Below the pieces are notes generated by a model, which saw only the letters and a program-made list of their open reading frames with translations, searched no databases and was not told the DNA's origin. From Acidimicrobiaceae bacterium (GTDB taxonomy: Bacteria > Actinomycetota > Acidimicrobiia > Acidimicrobiales > RAAP-2): a stretch of 64,000 nt of DNA. Position 1 is the stretch's first letter, and every line of letters begins with the position of its first letter. Location of the stretch: contig CANGMP010000001.1 in NCBI GenBank assembly GCA_947455165.1, positions 1-64,000 on the forward strand, read 5' to 3'. Below, piece by piece: positions 61,629 to 64,000 of this stretch. The translations under genes were made by a program, and so were the position numbers.

Positions 61629-62917
61629 GAGGGGTCTGCGGTCAGCAGAATAGAAACTTGCTCAATGCGGTGGCGATCCATCTTGTCCACCGTAATTGAG
61701 TAGTGGTCCGCTTCGAAAACGTCGCCCACTTCTGGTACCCCGCCCGAGAGATCGAGCACGAGGCCAGCCACGGTGTCGTAGTTGCCCGTTGGTAGGTCGA
61801 GTTGGAACTTGGTATTGACGTCGTCAATATTCAGGCGAGCATTCACGATGCGAGGCCACGTCAGCTCGACGTTCTCATCCACATCGACTTCGGGTGACTC
61901 GTCGTCGTGTTCATCGATAATCTGTCCGACGACTTCTTCCAGGACGTCCTCGAGTGTGACGATGCCCGCAGTCGACCCGTATTCATCAACGACAATAAAG
62001 AGGTGCTTCTTGGCCTTACGGAAGTTTTGGAGAAGGGAGTCGACTTTGCGGGTTTCCGGGATGAAGTTGGGTTCGTCCAGCGTGACTTCGGCGAGCTTCT
62101 TGTCGGCGTTGCCTCTCTTTATTTCCTTTAAGAGGCCACGCAAGTTGACGACTCCGACGATGTCGTCAATGTCTTCGCCCAGTACCGGAAAGCGGCTTCG
62201 GCCTTCGGCTACGGCGCAGTCCAGAGCTTCTTGTACCGTCTGATCCGACCGGACCGTCAGCATGTCGATACGGGGCATCATGATTTCACGCACAATCGTG
62301 TCGCCCATGAGCAGCATCGAACGAATGAAGTCACGCTCACGAATATCAATTGAGTCATCCGAGTGGGCCACGGTCGCCATGGCGATAATTTCCGATTCAG
62401 TTACCTTGTGACTGTCGTCGGGGTTACCAAAGGGCTTCAGGACAAGGTGGGCCAAGCTGAGCAAGACCATTGAGATCCACTTGATGGGCCAAAAGCGCAG
62501 GATGACTTCAATAATCGGAGCTGCCAGTAGTGCGGAACTGTCGCCGTGCATAACGGCAAAATTCTTAGGAATCGCTTCGAAGATGACGAAGATGACAATG
62601 ACTTCCAGCGCCGTGGCTACAGCCAAACCAGCGGCGCCGAACTGGTGCTCGGCCAACACACCGACCAGGGTCGCCGAGACCAGCTGGCAGACCAAGATCA
62701 AGAGCAGCAGTGGATTGAGGAACTTGTCTGGTGACACTGCCAAGCGCTCCAGCGCGGCCGCGCCTCGACGCTTTTCGTCGTGCAGGGCCGCAGCCTTGCT
62801 GCGCGACATGCGAACGAGTGCTGTTTCGGCCAGGGCAAAAAACCCGGACAGGGTGAGAAGAATCATGACCGTCAACAACAACGTGGTGTCGACCGTCCTC
62901 CAGGCAGCAGCAATCAC
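61625..62917 (-). CDS. CorC/HlyC-family transporter (DUF21-CBS)
   Basis: 430-residue membrane protein: DUF21/CNNM domain with four hydrophobic segments (residues 10-180), two CBS domains (near 205-330; PRIDMLTVRSDQTVQEAL and VDEYGSTAGIVTLEDVLEEVVGQI) and a CorC_HlyC C-terminal domain. Members are involved in Mg2+ or other divalent ion efflux. The first hydrophobic segment follows a short N-terminal stretch. Overlaps ybeY by 4 bases. Confidence 0.92.
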   Translation of the reverse strand: MIAAAWRTVDTTLLLTVMILLTLSGFFALAETALVRMSRSKAAALHDEKRRGAAALERLAVSPDKFLNPLLLLILVCQLVSATLVGVLAEHQFGAAGLAVATALEVIVIFVIFEAIPKNFAVMHGDSSALLAAPIIEVILRFWPIKWISMVLLSLAHLVLKPFGNPDDSHKVTESEIIAMATVAHSDDSIDIRERDFIRSMLLMGDTIVREIMMPRIDMLTVRSDQTVQEALDCAVAEGRSRFPVLGEDIDDIVGVVNLRGLLKEIKRGNADKKLAEVTLDEPNFIPETRKVDSLLQNFRKAKKHLFIVVDEYGSTAGIVTLEDVLEEVVGQIIDEHDDESPEVDVDENVELTWPRIVNARLNIDDVNTKFQLDLPTGNYDTVAGLVLDLSGGVPEVGDVFEADHYSITVDKMDRHRIEQVSILLTADPS

Positions 62918-63423
62918 TTAACAATCCTTAGTCGGTAGTAGCGATTCAAAATCTCTTGTTCGCGCGCTTCCATGCGCTCAGCTTCTTCATCGATCATGTG
63001 ATCCCACCCCAAGAGGTGGAGAACGCCGTGCACGACGAGGAGGGCGATTTCATCTTCGAAGGTCACTTCGTGGTCAACGGCATTTCGTTCCGCTACCGAT
63101 GGGCAGATAACGATGTCGCCAACGAGTTGCGGGATCTCGGGGACGAGTTGCTCCCCCGGTCCCGTGCCGCCCGCGTCAGGGAAGCGTCCAGCGAAGAGGG
63201 GTTCGTCGTCGATTGGGAAACTGAGTACGTCGGTTGGTCCTGACTTACCCATGAACCGCTCGTTGAGATCGGCGATTGTGGCTTCGTCAGCAAAGATCAG
63301 AGATACTTCGGCGGCTCCGCGAACTCCTTCTTCACGAAGAGCGGCTTCGGCCAATGTCGACCACTTGGCAATATCCATGACGACGTAGTCCTGCTCGTCA
63401 GTTACGAAGAGATCAATGCTCAT
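62914..63423 (-). CDS. ybeY: Endoribonuclease YbeY
   Basis: Zinc-dependent endoribonuclease of rRNA maturation and ribosome quality control; 169 residues. The metal motif [11 protein letters not shown] (HxxxHxxxxxH) lies near residue 130. The N-terminal core [27 protein letters not shown] is the family pattern. Overlaps phoH by 4 bases. Confidence 0.97.
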   Translation of the reverse strand: MSIDLFVTDEQDYVVMDIAKWSTLAEAALREEGVRGAAEVSLIFADEATIADLNERFMGKSGPTDVLSFPIDDEPLFAGRFPDAGGTGPGEQLVPEIPQLVGDIVICPSVAERNAVDHEVTFEDEIALLVVHGVLHLLGWDHMIDEEAERMEAREQEILNRYYRLRIVK

Positions 63424-63998
63424 GAGGAGTGTCGGTCGTAGGCAGCCACAATGTCGGCCACAATCTTGGCACGAACGACGTCCCGAGCAGTGAGATGGAT
63501 GAAACTGACACTCTCAACGCCTTCGAGAATCTTTTCGACTTGACTCAGGCCACTTCGACCGCCGCCGAGGTCGACCTGGGTGAGGTCGCCCGTAACAACG
63601 GCCTTGGAGCCGTAGCCAATGCGCGTTAGGAACATTTTCATCTGTTCGGGAGTGGTGTTCTGGGCTTCATCAAGGATGATGAACGAGTCGTTCAAGGTGC
63701 GCCCACGCATAAAGGCGAGTGGCGCCACTTCGATGGTCCCCTTCTCCAAGAGTCGCATCGTGCCTTCCGGCCCAAGCATTTCGTAGAGAGCGTCATAGAG
63801 GGGGCGTAAATATGGATCGACCTTGGCCATGAGGTCACCGGGTAAGAAGCCGAGACGTTCTCCGGCCTCAACGGCTGGGCGGGTGAGAACGATTCGCTGA
63901 ACCTGACGGTGCTGGAGCGCCTGTACGGCCGCGGCTACTGCGAGGTAGCTCTTGCCGGTACCAGCGGGGCCGATTCCGAAGGTGACGGTCGACGTGGC
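63420..63998 (-). CDS. phoH: PhoH-like protein, 5' end outside window
   Basis: P-loop NTPase of the PhoH family, often encoded next to ybeY. The frame is open to the right edge: reading past the ATG at 63830 gives residues with the Walker [15 protein letters not shown] and [23 protein letters not shown], so the start lies outside. The Walker B part is [23 protein letters not shown], followed by [17 protein letters not shown]. Probably an RNA-related helicase/endonuclease of the same block as ybeY and era. Confidence 0.96.
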   Translation of the reverse strand, partial: ATSTVTFGIGPAGTGKSYLAVAAAVQALQHRQVQRIVLTRPAVEAGERLGFLPGDLMAKVDPYLRPLYDALYEMLGPEGTMRLLEKGTIEVAPLAFMRGRTLNDSFIILDEAQNTTPEQMKMFLTRIGYGSKAVVTGDLTQVDLGGGRSGLSQVEKILEGVESVSFIHLTARDVVRAKIVADIVAAYDRHSS

Positions 63999-64000
63999 GA

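Overview
The window looks like chromosomal DNA of a moderately GC-rich actinobacterium. The best guess is a member of the Acidimicrobiia, possibly aquatic. The evidence is family membership and gene order only: a DUF2469 gene beside rplS, a SepIVA/DivIVA-like gene with DUF177, rpmF and rnc, GTP-dependent PEP carboxykinase, a DrrAB-type ABC pair, and a Thr-rich LPxTG-type surface protein with TTTTTVAP repeats. No phage, transposase, integrase or CRISPR array was recognised.

Layout. 1-1.9 kb: 3' part of a fused acyltransferase-3/SGNH gene. 1.9-16.4 kb (minus strand): a long, tightly packed housekeeping block, read from high to low coordinate as rsmD-coaD-sepIVA-like-DUF177-rpmF-plsX-acpP-rnc-mutM-smc-ftsY-ffh-rpsP-khpA-rimM-trmD-rplS-DUF2469-unknown. 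It covers translation, tRNA and rRNA modification, protein targeting, lipid precursor synthesis and chromosome condensation. 16.4-23.4 kb: an LPHTG surface protein and a stand-alone adenylating enzyme sit between rsmD and recG; then the DAK2/FakA-like gene and, divergently, rpmB. 23.4-29.6 kb: thiL, pckG, an MFS protein, a DUF1295 membrane enzyme, a cupin, a small secreted protein and a YbjQ protein. 29.6-33.7 kb: a sulfur locus in which sulfite reductase and two siroheme genes are divergent from a TauD-type dioxygenase, with a perfect inverted repeat between them.

33.7-45.4 kb: an M20 amidohydrolase, then an envelope-oriented accessory region. It holds two acyltransferase-3 genes without an SGNH domain, three separate secreted SGNH-like proteins, a CAT-anticodon tRNA, a frameshifted zinc-ribbon/membrane gene, an EfeO-EfeB iron or heme pair without EfeU, and a secreted right-handed beta-helix protein. 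45.4-50.8 kb: tRNA-Asn, dnaG, a DrrAB-like exporter with a hotdog thioesterase, and a clear prokaryotic pentameric ligand-gated ion channel. 50.8-64 kb: a polytopic GT-C-like membrane protein, then minus-strand housekeeping genes glyQS, hemW, photolyase, recO, a small membrane protein and uppS; divergent dinG; then trmO, era, a CorC/HlyC protein, ybeY and the 3' part of phoH.

Regulation. Many genes that begin a transcription unit carry a TANNNT hexamer 6-9 bases before the start codon and no ribosome binding site. This suggests frequent leaderless transcription. Genes inside operons are linked by 1-8 base overlaps (ATGA, GTGA, TAGTG). Several start codons were moved from the longest ORF on the basis of ribosome binding sites or family N-termini; each case is stated in its entry. 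All assignments are from reading the sequence; no database search was run.
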